A stretch of DNA of 64,000 nucleotides from Micromonospora parva (lineage in GTDB: Bacteria; Actinomycetota; Actinomycetes; Mycobacteriales; Micromonosporaceae): assembly GCF_000718515.1 (NCBI RefSeq), contig NZ_JNZS01000016.1:62001-126000 (forward strand), written 5' to 3'. The translations under genes and the position numbers were made by a program. The notes beneath the pieces were generated by a model. It had not been told where the DNA came from. It did not search any database and was given only the letters and a program-made list of their open reading frames with translations. Every line of letters begins with the position of its first letter. Position 1 is the stretch's first letter. Shown here one piece after another: positions 8,510 through 15,589 of the stretch.

Positions 8510-8656
8510 TCAGCGGCGGCGGTTGGAGAACCGCGCTGCCAACCCCTTCAGCTTCTGCTGGTTGCCCGGCTTGGCCATCTCGCGACGGCCCCGGTCGACC
8601 ATCTGCTGCCCCTTCGGTGATTTCAAAAACGCGCTGATCCGCTGCATCAGTGACAT
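8510..8656 (-). CDS. 48-residue conserved-looking basic protein
   Basis: A small frame reading MSLMQRISAFLKSPKGQQMV at its start and ending AARFSNRRR. A perfect AGGAGG sits 5 bases before the ATG, the strongest ribosome binding site in this part of the window. The protein is highly basic and helical, with an amphipathic N-terminus and a GRREMAKPGNQQKLKGL core. I recall similar short proteins in many actinomycetes but no function. It lies just upstream of the EcsC gene. Confidence 0.75.
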   Translation of the reverse strand: MSLMQRISAFLKSPKGQQMVDRGRREMAKPGNQQKLKGLAARFSNRRR

Positions 8657-8762
8657 AACGTCCTCCTGTCGACGATCCCTCAGTCATGTGTACCCCGTAC
8701 CCGCAACACATGTACCCGGGATGCGACAGCCTCAACCCTGACCGTCCATAGTGGGCGGTAGG

Positions 8763-9617
8763 TTACCGCCCCGCCGGCACGATGGCGTCGACGACCCGGG
8801 TGGCCCGCCACTCGTGCTGCTGGTAGTGCTCGGGGTACGCGGAGACCTGCACCGCCTGGGCGGCGTCGGTGAGCCGCATCCGCTGCCAGCCGGGCACCTG
8901 CTCCAGCGCGCTGAGGAACTGCCGGGTCGCGAACTCGGGGTCCATCAGCCGCCCCACCGGGCCCCAGCCGCTGCTGGAACGCTGCTGGAACAACCCGACC
9001 GAGTCGTGGTCCCAGCCAACGCCCTGGTGCGGATAGTCCTGCGACTCGGGCAGCACGCCGCTGGCCACGTTGTAGAGATTGCTCTCCTGCATGGCGGTGG
9101 CCACCGCGATCACCAGACCCCGGCGTGGCACACCCATCTTGCGGCCGGTACGGACGATCGCCTCGGCGTTCTCCATCTGGTCCTCGTCCAGCCCGGCGAC
9201 GGGTGCCGGATCGGTCGGGCGAGCCGGGGCGACCTTGCGGGCCGGCGCGCTGGTGTCCGGGTCGGCGGGGCTTGCCGTGGGGGCGGCGGCGGAGGTGCTC
9301 GGGGCGGCCGTGCGGTCGAGGGAACGGGAGGCGCGCTGCTGCTCGGCGCGCTGCGCCAGCTCGGCGCTGGAGGGCGATCCGCCCCGGGTCGTCGCTCCGG
9401 CGTCCTCGTCGCGGACCTGGACGACGGCGGTCAGACCGAGGCAGCACACCACGCCCGTCGCCAGCGCCAGCTGTGCCCGGCGTCGACCGGTCAGGTCCCG
9501 GGCGTACGCCCGGAGCCGGCTCGCGGCGGTTGTCCGTTCGGTTGAGGTGCCATCCTCCGTATCGGCAGTGGGGGTGCTCGGGGCGTACGTCTCGTCGAGG
9601 GTGTCGTCGTCACGCAT
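8763..9617 (-). CDS. Membrane-anchored lysozyme-fold (transglycosylase-like) protein
   Basis: 284 residues. A cytoplasmic N-terminus of about 47 residues, one transmembrane segment (about 48-66), then a Ser/Thr/Ala/Pro-rich spacer to about residue 140. The C-terminal domain resembles the lysozyme-like module of actinobacterial cell-wall proteins: AVATAMQESNLYN with candidate catalytic Glu178, and HDSVGLFQQR (about 204-213). Predicted to act on peptidoglycan outside the membrane; activity is inference. The ATG at 9617 lacks a Shine-Dalgarno and sits 6 bases after a TAGCCT -10 box. Confidence 0.88.
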   Translation of the reverse strand: MRDDDTLDETYAPSTPTADTEDGTSTERTTAASRLRAYARDLTGRRRAQLALATGVVCCLGLTAVVQVRDEDAGATTRGGSPSSAELAQRAEQQRASRSLDRTAAPSTSAAAPTASPADPDTSAPARKVAPARPTDPAPVAGLDEDQMENAEAIVRTGRKMGVPRRGLVIAVATAMQESNLYNVASGVLPESQDYPHQGVGWDHDSVGLFQQRSSSGWGPVGRLMDPEFATRQFLSALEQVPGWQRMRLTDAAQAVQVSAYPEHYQQHEWRATRVVDAIVPAGR

Positions 9618-9623
9618 CAGCCG

Positions 9624-9629
9624 AGGCTA
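9624..9629 (-). promoter_or_regulatory. -10 box of a likely leaderless promoter (lysozyme-fold gene)
   Basis: Minus-strand TAGCCT lies exactly 6 bases before the ATG at 9617, which has no Shine-Dalgarno. Transcription would start at or next to the A of the ATG. Confidence 0.5.
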
Positions 9630-9645
9630 GGCAGGCCGAGAGCCC

Positions 9646-9662
9646 GATCACGCACGGTGATC
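9646..9662. promoter_or_regulatory. Possible operator palindrome
   Basis: GATCAC and GTGATC arms separated by 5 bases, about 30-45 bases upstream of the minus-strand gene start, where an activator or repressor would bind. The GTGATC half-site is reminiscent of CRP/FNR-type sites. The regulator is unknown. Confidence 0.35.
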
Positions 9663-9702
9663 ACGTGGTCCTCGACACAGATTCGACGGGTACCGGTGGA
9701 CG

Positions 9703-9728
9703 CCCCGGGCGGGTCGACCCGCCCGGGG
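9703..9728. repeat. 26-bp perfect GC palindrome
   Basis: A perfect 26-base self-complementary sequence centred on GTCGAC with CCCCGGG ends and no loop. It lies between divergent genes, so termination is not an obvious role. It could be an operator or a cruciform-forming element. Confidence 0.6.
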
Positions 9729-10036
9729 AACGGACCTCGCGTACCGGATGAAGCGGGTGTCGCGCGCGGACCGCCACAGAAGTCGCAAAGCCGGACATCC
9801 AACCACCCGGCCTGACATGATCGACAAACTCGGCCTTTGGGCCGAACCGCCCCTCAACCGATCGGCCAGGCGGATCAACCGGCTGGCACAAACAACCGAT
9901 TGGTCCGGTCATGCCCACCACCCGCCCAACGGATCGCCCGGCGCAGGAATGCACCAGGATGGCGGGTACGTTGCCCGAACGGGTGCCCTCCGTCGCGAGC
10001 GCGCCCCGCAGGCACATTTCAGGGAGGTCCGCACCG

Positions 10037-10957
10037 GTGCTCGACCCACACGAGCTCTACCAGCTCACCGACGATCTGCCCGACCTCGGGCAGCCGGTCC
10101 TGATCCAGGCCCTCACCGGGTTCGTGGACGCCGGAAACGCCAGCCGACTGGCGCGTGAGCAGCTGCTCACCTCGCTGGAGGGTCGGCCGATCGCCACCTT
10201 CGACGTCGACCAGCTCTTCGACTACCGGTCGCGACGACCGGTGATGACCTTCGTCGAGGACCACTGGGAGAGCGTCGACGCGCCCAAGCTGGAGCTGCAC
10301 CTGCTGCACGACGACGACGAGACCCCGTTCCTGCTGCTCACCGGCCCCGAGCCGGACCTGCAGTGGGAGCGTTTCGTGGCCGCCGTCGCCGGGCTGGCCG
10401 CCCGGCTGGACGTCCGGCTCACCGTGGGGCTCAACTCGATCCCGATGGCGGTCCCGCACACCCGCCCGACCGGGGTGACCGCACACGCCACCCGCCCGGA
10501 GCTGATCAGCGGTTACGAGCCCTGGCTGCAACGCGTCCAGGTGCCCGGCAGCGTCGGTCACCTGCTGGAGTTCCGCCTCGGCGAGCAGGGCCGCGACGCG
10601 CTCGGCTTCGCCGCCCACGTGCCGCACTACGTGGCGCAGACCGAGTACCCGGCCGCCGCCGAGGTGCTGCTCACCTCGGTGTCCCGCAGCACCGGGCTGC
10701 TGCTGCCCGGCGACGGGCTGCGCTCGGCCGCCGAGGTCGTCCGGGTCGAGATCGACCGCCAGGTGGCGCAGACCGAGGACGCCGCGGCCCTGGTCCAGGC
10801 CCTGGAGGAGCAGTACGACGCGTTCGCCCGGGGTCGGGGCGAGAAGAGCCTGCTCGCCCCGGACGCCGGTCCCCTGCCCACCGCCGACGAACTCGGCGCG
10901 GAACTGGAACGGTTCCTGGCCGAACAGACCCGTCCCGGCGACACCCCGGGCAGCTGA
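10037..10957 (+). CDS. PAC2 family protein
   Basis: 306 residues from the GTG at 10037, placed because AGGGAGG lies 9 bases upstream and homology-like sequence begins there; the frame is open further 5'. The N-terminus reads LDPHELYQLTDDLPD, then PVLIQALTGFVDAGNA, typical of the actinobacterial PAC2 (proteasome assembly chaperone 2-like) family. The C-terminal part is helical and acidic. In eukaryotes and archaea relatives assist proteasome assembly; the actinobacterial role is not established. The xthA gene follows 37 bases later. Confidence 0.92.
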   Translation: MLDPHELYQLTDDLPDLGQPVLIQALTGFVDAGNASRLAREQLLTSLEGRPIATFDVDQLFDYRSRRPVMTFVEDHWESVDAPKLELHLLHDDDETPFLLLTGPEPDLQWERFVAAVAGLAARLDVRLTVGLNSIPMAVPHTRPTGVTAHATRPELISGYEPWLQRVQVPGSVGHLLEFRLGEQGRDALGFAAHVPHYVAQTEYPAAAEVLLTSVSRSTGLLLPGDGLRSAAEVVRVEIDRQVAQTEDAAALVQALEEQYDAFARGRGEKSLLAPDAGPLPTADELGAELERFLAEQTRPGDTPGS

Positions 10958-10994
10958 ACCAGCGTCGCGCGGGCGAATGCGGCAGGCTGGGGGC

Positions 10995-11792
10995 ATGCGC
11001 CTGGCGACCTGGAACGTCAACTCGGTGAAGGCCCGCCTACCCCGGCTGCTGCAGTGGCTGGCCGACACCGGGCCGGACGTCGTCTGCCTGCAGGAGACCA
11101 AGTGCCCGGACGGCGCCTTCCCGGTGACCGAGGTGGGCGAGCTGGGCTACACCGTGGCGAGCCACAGCGACGGCCGGTGGAACGGGGTCGCCATCCTGTC
11201 CCGGGCCGGGCTGAGTGACGTCCGGGTCGGGTTCGCCGACGAACCCGGCTTCCCCGAGCCCGAGGCCCGAGCCATCTCCGCCACCTGCGACGGGGTGCGG
11301 GTCTGGTCGGTGTACGTGCCCAACGGCCGGACGCCGGACGACCCGCACTACGCGTACAAGTTGGCCTGGTTCGCGGCACTGCGTGACGCGCTGGACGCCG
11401 AGCTGGCCGCCGGGTTGCCGCTGGCGGTCTGCGGCGACTTCAACGTCGCCCCGACCGACGCCGACGTCTGGGACCCGGCGGTCTTCACCCACTCGACGCA
11501 CGTCACCCCGGCCGAACGGGCGGCCCTCGCGGCGTTGCGCGACCTCGGCCTCACCGACGTGGTGCCGACCCCGATGAAGGGCCCGCACCCCTTCACCTAC
11601 TGGGACTACCGCGCCGGCATGTTCCACCAGAACAAGGGCATGAGAATCGACCTGGTGTACGCGTCCGCGCCGTTCGCCCGAGCGGTCCGCTCCGCGTACG
11701 TGGACCGCGAGGCCCGCAAGGGCAAGGGCCCCTCCGACCACGCGCCGATCGTTGTCGACGCGGACCTGGTGCCCGCGGTCGAGGCGTTCTGA
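10995..11792 (+). CDS. xthA: Exodeoxyribonuclease III
   Basis: 265 residues of the endonuclease/exonuclease/phosphatase fold. Visible: MRLATWNVNSVKARL with metal-site Asn7, CLQETKCPD (Glu34), CGDFNVAPTDADV, the DYRAGMFHQNKGMRIDLV stretch, and the C-terminal SDHAPIVVD catalytic block. The family cleaves DNA 5' to abasic sites and removes 3' blocking groups in base excision repair. The start is the ATG at 10995; an in-frame codon at 10977 would add six residues without family support. Confidence 0.96.
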   Translation: MRLATWNVNSVKARLPRLLQWLADTGPDVVCLQETKCPDGAFPVTEVGELGYTVASHSDGRWNGVAILSRAGLSDVRVGFADEPGFPEPEARAISATCDGVRVWSVYVPNGRTPDDPHYAYKLAWFAALRDALDAELAAGLPLAVCGDFNVAPTDADVWDPAVFTHSTHVTPAERAALAALRDLGLTDVVPTPMKGPHPFTYWDYRAGMFHQNKGMRIDLVYASAPFARAVRSAYVDREARKGKGPSDHAPIVVDADLVPAVEAF

Positions 11793-11797
11793 CTGGC

Positions 11798-11803
11798 TAG
11801 GGT
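11798..11803 (+). promoter_or_regulatory. -10 box of a likely leaderless promoter
   Basis: TAGGGT lies 6 bases before the ATG at 11810, which has no Shine-Dalgarno of its own (GGTGGGC is part of the spacer). Confidence 0.45.
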
Positions 11804-11809
11804 GGGCAG

Positions 11810-12127
11810 ATGGCAGTCGTGAAGATCAACGCAATCGACGTCCCGGCCGGCGGCGGCGCGGAGTTGGAGAAGCGGTTCGCCGCCCGAGCCGGCACGGTGG
11901 AGAGCTCCCCCGGCTTCCTCGGCTTCGAACTGCTCCGCCCGGTGGCCGGCGAGACCCGCTATTTCGTCTACACGAAGTGGGAGAGCGAAGAGGCGTACCA
12001 GGCCTGGGCCGCCGGCCCGTCCCGCGCCGCGCACGCGAGCGCGCCCGGCGACAAGCCCCGCCCCCCGGTCGCCACCGGCGCCAGCCTCCTGGAGTTCGAG
12101 GTGGCCCTGCACGTCCCCCAGCCCTAG
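11810..12127 (+). CDS. Antibiotic biosynthesis monooxygenase family protein
   Basis: 105 residues forming a single ABM domain: VVKINAIDVPAGGGAELEKRF, then GTVESSPGFLGFELLRPV and YFVYTKWESEEAYQAW. The pattern is that of the small dimeric alpha-beta barrel group that includes haem-degrading IsdG-like/MhuD proteins and quinol monooxygenases. The C-terminal end FEVALHVPQP is typical of the actinobacterial subgroup. Substrate not deducible; in mycobacteria the nearest relative, MhuD, degrades haem, which would be the hypothesis to test. Confidence 0.88.
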   Translation: MAVVKINAIDVPAGGGAELEKRFAARAGTVESSPGFLGFELLRPVAGETRYFVYTKWESEEAYQAWAAGPSRAAHASAPGDKPRPPVATGASLLEFEVALHVPQP

Positions 12128-12143
12128 TTGACCCTCGCGGGGC

Positions 12144-12203
12144 TTGATCGACTCGGTTTCAGGGAAATCGGGGTGTCCGAATCAGTGGGACACCCCGATT
12201 TCA
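12144..12203. repeat. Palindromic intergenic repeat, family R copy 1
   Basis: Starts TTGATCGACTCG and contains a perfect 15-bp hairpin, arms 12164-12178 and 12188-12202 with a 9-base loop. It lies between convergent genes, so it may act as a two-way terminator. Related by its ends and inner GAAATCGG motif to the elements at 14525 and 37524. Confidence 0.75.
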
Positions 12204-12318
12204 AGGATTGACCGAAGCCACTTCGGCAGTCAGCTCGATCGCCCAGTCAAGCTGCGGACAGTTGTTGCGACCTCGGCAACGGTCCGGGTCGCGGGCCACC
12301 GCTTCCGACCAACCCGCC

Positions 12319-13287
12319 TCAGGGAATGAGCAGGGCCTTGCCTGGGATCGAGCGCGCCTCCATCGCGCGGTGAGCGTCGGCCGCGGAGGACAGCGGGTAC
12401 TCGCGTGCGATGACCGGGCGGATCCGCCCTTGCACCGCCTCGGTCAGAGCCCTGCTCGCGAGCTGCACCATCTTCGGCGCCTTGAACTGGACGTCCGCGA
12501 TGCCGTGTACGTCGACGCCGCGCGCCTGAACACTCTGCGGGTCCACCGTGGCGAAGGTGCCACTCGCCGCCCCATGGGCCGAGACCCGCCCGCCGTCGGC
12601 CACCAGATGAAAGGCGTCGCTGCCCAGATCTCCCCCGACACCGTCCAGCAGCACGTCGACGGACAGACCACCAAGGGCTTCGCGTACCGCGTCGGCCCAC
12701 CCCTCCGTGGCGTAGTCGACGACAGCGTCGGCGCCGAGCCGTCGTACAAGTGTGAGCTTGTCCGCGCCACGGGCCGCTCCCACGACCTGCGCACCGAGAC
12801 CGTGGGCGAGCTGAACGAGCAGCGTTCCCATGCCGCCCGCGGCCCCCAGGATCAGCACCCGGTCGCCAGGCTTGACGCCGAGGCTGTCGATGATGCCCAT
12901 GGCGGTCACACCGTCGTGTGCGAGACCAGCCGCTTCCCGCAGGCCCAGACCGTCGGGGACCGGCACCAGCCGGTCGACGCTGGTCCGAACCAGTTCAGCG
13001 TACGAACCCCGCGTCCCGGCACCCGCGACGACCTGGCGGCCGAGCCAGGACGCGGAGACGCCCGGTCCGGTGGAGACGACCGTTCCGGCCGCTGCGCCGC
13101 CCGGCACGTACGGCGGGGTGACGCCGAACCTCTCCCCCCAGCCACTGCGGATCTGAGTCTCCACGTAGATCGTGTCCACGGCTTCGGCCCGAACAATGAC
13201 CTCCCCCTCCCCGGCCTGCGGATCGGGCAGGTCCACCAGGATCAGAACCTCCGGACCCCCGTACGCAGAGACCTGGATCGCACGCAC
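12319..13287 (-). CDS. Quinone oxidoreductase-type zinc-independent alcohol dehydrogenase
   Basis: 322 residues, medium-chain dehydrogenase/reductase fold. It begins VRAIQVSAYGGPEVL; the GTG at 13287 is preferred because GGAG lies 6 bases upstream, whereas the frame's first possible start is a TTG at 13299. The cofactor-binding loop is LILGAAGGMGTLLVQLA. The Cys/His zinc ligands are absent (VDTIYVETQIRSGW at the usual position), as in NADPH:quinone reductases. Predicted cytosolic NADPH-dependent quinone or enone reductase. Its promoter has MerR/SoxR architecture (see 13349-13379), consistent with redox-cycling stress. Confidence 0.9.
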   Translation of the reverse strand: MRAIQVSAYGGPEVLILVDLPDPQAGEGEVIVRAEAVDTIYVETQIRSGWGERFGVTPPYVPGGAAAGTVVSTGPGVSASWLGRQVVAGAGTRGSYAELVRTSVDRLVPVPDGLGLREAAGLAHDGVTAMGIIDSLGVKPGDRVLILGAAGGMGTLLVQLAHGLGAQVVGAARGADKLTLVRRLGADAVVDYATEGWADAVREALGGLSVDVLLDGVGGDLGSDAFHLVADGGRVSAHGAASGTFATVDPQSVQARGVDVHGIADVQFKAPKMVQLASRALTEAVQGRIRPVIAREYPLSSAADAHRAMEARSIPGKALLIP

Positions 13288-13603
13288 GTATGTCTCCAAT
13301 CAGCCGCGGTCCGACGGCTAGGAGCCGCCTCGACACGTCGTCTCAGCGACGCTAGGACTTGAACATTGGTTGAGGTCAAGCCAGAGGTTCGGAGATCGAT
13401 GGCGGAGTTGACCGGGATGTCGGAACCGCACCGCCACACCCGCGGAGGTGCTCAGGCCGGCACCACAGTCGAATCGCGCCGGACCGGCTGTCTGCGTTGA
13501 TAGCGTCGAGGCGGCCCGAGCGGTAGCCGGCCACCAGTCGCCCCGCCAGCCGCGCCACGCCGTTCGCCCGGGGCGCATGCCAACGTTCGGGGGGATTCTG
13601 GCC
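13288..13603. other. Divergent intergenic region
   Basis: 316 bases between the quinone oxidoreductase and the hydrolase. The oxidoreductase-proximal part holds the MerR-type promoter. For the remainder (about 13385-13590) I see no gene; the frame that reads into the hydrolase from upstream lacks family-like sequence. Confidence 0.5.
13349..13379 (-). promoter_or_regulatory. MerR/SoxR-type promoter with operator in a 19-bp spacer
   Basis: On the minus strand a -35 TTGACC (13374-13379) and a -10 TAGCGT (13349-13354) are separated by 19 bases, the over-long spacing characteristic of MerR-family promoters. The spacer holds an imperfect palindrome, ACCTCAAC-4 nt-GTTCAAGT (13357-13376; 6 of 8 positions pair), close to the SoxR box CCTCAAGTTAACTTGAGG. 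It reads into the quinone oxidoreductase gene. No MerR gene is present in the window. Confidence 0.6.
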
Positions 13604-14479
13604 ATGTTCGACGGCTTCGACGTGTTCGACATCGAGACGCCGGGCGCGACGATCCACGGTCGCCGAGGTGGAAGCGGGCCGCCCGTCCTGCTGCTGCACG
13701 GCATCCCCGAGACGCACCTCATGTGGCACAAGGTCGCGCCACGGCTCGCCGAGAAGTACACAGTCGTCGCCACCGACCTGCGGGGCTGGGGCGACAGCGG
13801 CACACCGCCCAGCACCTCGGATCACGAGCCGTACAGCATGCGCGCCATCGCCCGCGACCAGATCGAGATGATGCGGATTCTGGGTTACCAGCAGTTCCGG
13901 CTCGTCGGCCATGATCGTGGGGCCCGCTGCGCGTACCGTCTCGCCCTGGACGAACCGGACGCCGTCACCCGACTGGCCGTCATGGACGTGGTTCCCATCG
14001 GCGACGTCTACAACCGCGCGGACAGGGCGTTCAGCCTCTCCTACTGGGTCTGGTCCTTCCTGGCGGCACCGGCGCCGGTGCCTGAGCAGTTCATCAAGGC
14101 AGCGCCCTCAGTGCTCGTCGACTTCATGCTCGACACCTGGCCCGAGGTCAAAGATGCCTTCCCGCCCGAGGTACGGGCGGCGTACGTCAAGCAGTTCAGC
14201 GACCCCGCCACGGCGCACGCGATCTGTGAGGAGTTCCGCGCCGCCGCGACGGTGGACTACCAGCAGGACGAGGCGGACCGGGGCAACCGGAAGATCGCCT
14301 GCCCGGTGTTGTTCCTCTGGAGCCAGCGCGGCCAGGTCGCGAAGCTCTACGACGACCCGATGGCGATCTGGCGGGAGTGGGCCGACGACGTGCGCGGCGA
14401 GCCGGTGCCGGTCGGGCACTTCATCCCGGAGGAGGCCCCCGACGAGACCACCCGCCAACTACTGACCTTCCTGAGTTGA
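13604..14479 (+). CDS. Alpha/beta hydrolase, fluoroacetate-dehalogenase-like
   Basis: 291 residues, closely patterned on fluoroacetate dehalogenases: LLHGIPETHLMWHKVAP, DLRGWGDSGTP, LVGHDRGARCAYRLALDEPD, and SYWVWSFLAAPAP. Nucleophile Asp104 with Arg105 and Arg108, acid Asp128 and base His272 are in place. The fluoride-pocket residues known from the family (His149, Trp150, Tyr212 in FAc-DEX FA1 numbering) read Val149, Trp150 and Phe211 here, so true defluorination is doubtful. An epoxide hydrolase or another dehalogenase is as likely. The ATG at 13604 is preferred over 13577: GGGGGG lies upstream and the family begins there. Confidence 0.88.
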   Translation: MFDGFDVFDIETPGATIHGRRGGSGPPVLLLHGIPETHLMWHKVAPRLAEKYTVVATDLRGWGDSGTPPSTSDHEPYSMRAIARDQIEMMRILGYQQFRLVGHDRGARCAYRLALDEPDAVTRLAVMDVVPIGDVYNRADRAFSLSYWVWSFLAAPAPVPEQFIKAAPSVLVDFMLDTWPEVKDAFPPEVRAAYVKQFSDPATAHAICEEFRAAATVDYQQDEADRGNRKIACPVLFLWSQRGQVAKLYDDPMAIWREWADDVRGEPVPVGHFIPEEAPDETTRQLLTFLS

Positions 14480-14524
14480 CGCTGGGCCGCCCACTGTGCT
14501 GACGCTCGGCCGCCCATCCACGGC

Positions 14525-14603
14525 TTGATCCACTCGGGTTCATTGATCCGGGGGTGTCCGGGCGACGTGGTTACCCCGGTTTCCGTGAAGGCGAGTGGAT
14601 CAA
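14525..14603. repeat. Palindromic intergenic repeat, family R copy 2
   Basis: Perfect 12-bp outer arms TTGATCCACTCG (14525-14536) and its complement (14592-14603) enclose an imperfect inner hairpin (GGGGGTGTCC...GGTTACCCCGG). It lies between convergent genes. Confidence 0.8.
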
Positions 14604-14619
14604 GCGCCCCGACCGCCGG

Positions 14620-15582
14620 TCACTGCTTGCGGGTGGACTGGAAGGTGGCGAAGGCGATGACGTTGTCGGCGTAGCCGGTGCGCCCGCCGATGAACTGGCC
14701 GCCGCAGGTGATCAACCGCAGCCCGGGTGGCCCGTCGTGGCCGTAGATCCGCTCGGCGGGCAGCTGGTCCTTGGGGAAGTGCTCGACGGTGTCGACCCGG
14801 AACACCACCACCGACTCGTCCGCCCGGGCCACCTCGATCAGGTCGCCGGGCTTCAGCTTGCCCAGGTCGTAGAAGACCGACGGGCCGGTCTTCGTGTCCA
14901 CGTGCCCGACGATCACCGCGGGGCCCGGCTCACCGGGGGTGGGCCCGCGGTCGTACCAACCGGTCTCGTTGTGTTTGTCCAAGGGCGGCACGGCGATCGA
15001 GCCGTCGCGCGCCTGCCCGACCGGTGCCACCGGCGCGGCCACCTTGATCGCCGGCACCGAGAGGCGCACCGGGCGGCTGGCCGACAACCCGACTGACTCG
15101 CTGCGGGCCGGCCGGTCACCGCCGGCGGGGGCGAAGTCGAGCGGGCCGATCGAGCGGCCCAGCCCCGCCCCGGTGGCGAAGACCCCGGCCAACACCAGCA
15201 CCACTGCCAGCGGTATCGACCACGGGCTACGGCCGGAGGGGCGACTACGCCGAGGGGCGACGGCGGTCGGCGGACGGGCTGCCACAGTCGGGCGTTCGGG
15301 GCTCAGCGGACTGTCGTCCAGCGGCAGGCGGCGATCGTCGTCGAAGCGGTCGTCCGTCGGCCACTGGTCGTCCCGGGCGCGGCGGTCCTTGGCAGGCGAG
15401 CGGTCGTCACGCGGGAGCCGGTCGTCCGTCGGCCACCGGTCGTCCCGGGCACGGCGGTCCTTGGCAGGCGAGCGGTCGTCACGCGCCGGGCGGGGCCCGG
15501 AAGAGGGGCGAGGGCTCGACGACGGGCGAGGGCCGGGAGACGGGCGAGGGCCCGGCGGCGAGGCGGGTCGGAAGATCTCCAT
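14620..15582 (-). CDS. Class F-type sortase (membrane-anchored)
   Basis: About 320 residues from the ATG at 15582; an in-frame GTG at 15606 would overlap the upstream gene. The N-terminal 115 residues are low-complexity: Pro/Ser/Arg, then Asp/Arg repeats. A transmembrane anchor follows at about 122-140. The sortase domain has GHVDT (His227) and LITCGG (Cys293) with downstream GRTGYADN (candidate Arg301). Sortases of this type join surface proteins to the cell wall or to each other. The partner gene immediately upstream encodes a secreted protein with a sorting-like tail. Ends next to a palindromic repeat. Confidence 0.9.
   Translation of the reverse strand: MEIFRPASPPGPRPSPGPRPSSSPRPSSGPRPARDDRSPAKDRRARDDRWPTDDRLPRDDRSPAKDRRARDDQWPTDDRFDDDRRLPLDDSPLSPERPTVAARPPTAVAPRRSRPSGRSPWSIPLAVVLVLAGVFATGAGLGRSIGPLDFAPAGGDRPARSESVGLSASRPVRLSVPAIKVAAPVAPVGQARDGSIAVPPLDKHNETGWYDRGPTPGEPGPAVIVGHVDTKTGPSVFYDLGKLKPGDLIEVARADESVVVFRVDTVEHFPKDQLPAERIYGHDGPPGLRLITCGGQFIGGRTGYADNVIAFATFQSTRKQ
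15347..15485 (-). repeat. 72-bp tandem duplication inside the sortase gene
   Basis: Two nearly identical copies of a 72-base unit (15347-15418 and 15419-15485, the second incomplete). They encode 24-residue repeats of the form RSPAKDRRARDDRWPTDDRL in the cytoplasmic N-terminus of the sortase. The few differences between copies suggest recent duplication. Confidence 0.8.
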
Positions 15583-15589
15583 GGCCGGC

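Larger units (their letters stand above)
9618..10036. other. Divergent intergenic region with palindromes
   Basis: 419 bases between divergent genes with no convincing reading frame. It holds the leaderless-type promoter of the minus-strand gene, two palindromes listed separately, and AGGGAGG at 10021-10027 serving the PAC2 gene. The part from about 9820 to 9920 is less GC-rich and probably carries the PAC2 promoter. Confidence 0.6.

Noticed and set aside
8457..8735. 92-codon frame overlapping the 48-residue gene
   Set aside because: The other frame has the perfect AGGAGG spacing and a protein-like sequence; this one runs through the promoter region.
13288..13299. TTG start at 13299 for the quinone oxidoreductase
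   Set aside because: The GGAG ribosome site lies inside the extra codons and is correctly spaced for the GTG at 13287.
15347..15485. Possible CRISPR array
   Set aside because: Two coding units of 72 bases directly adjacent without spacers; a protein repeat.
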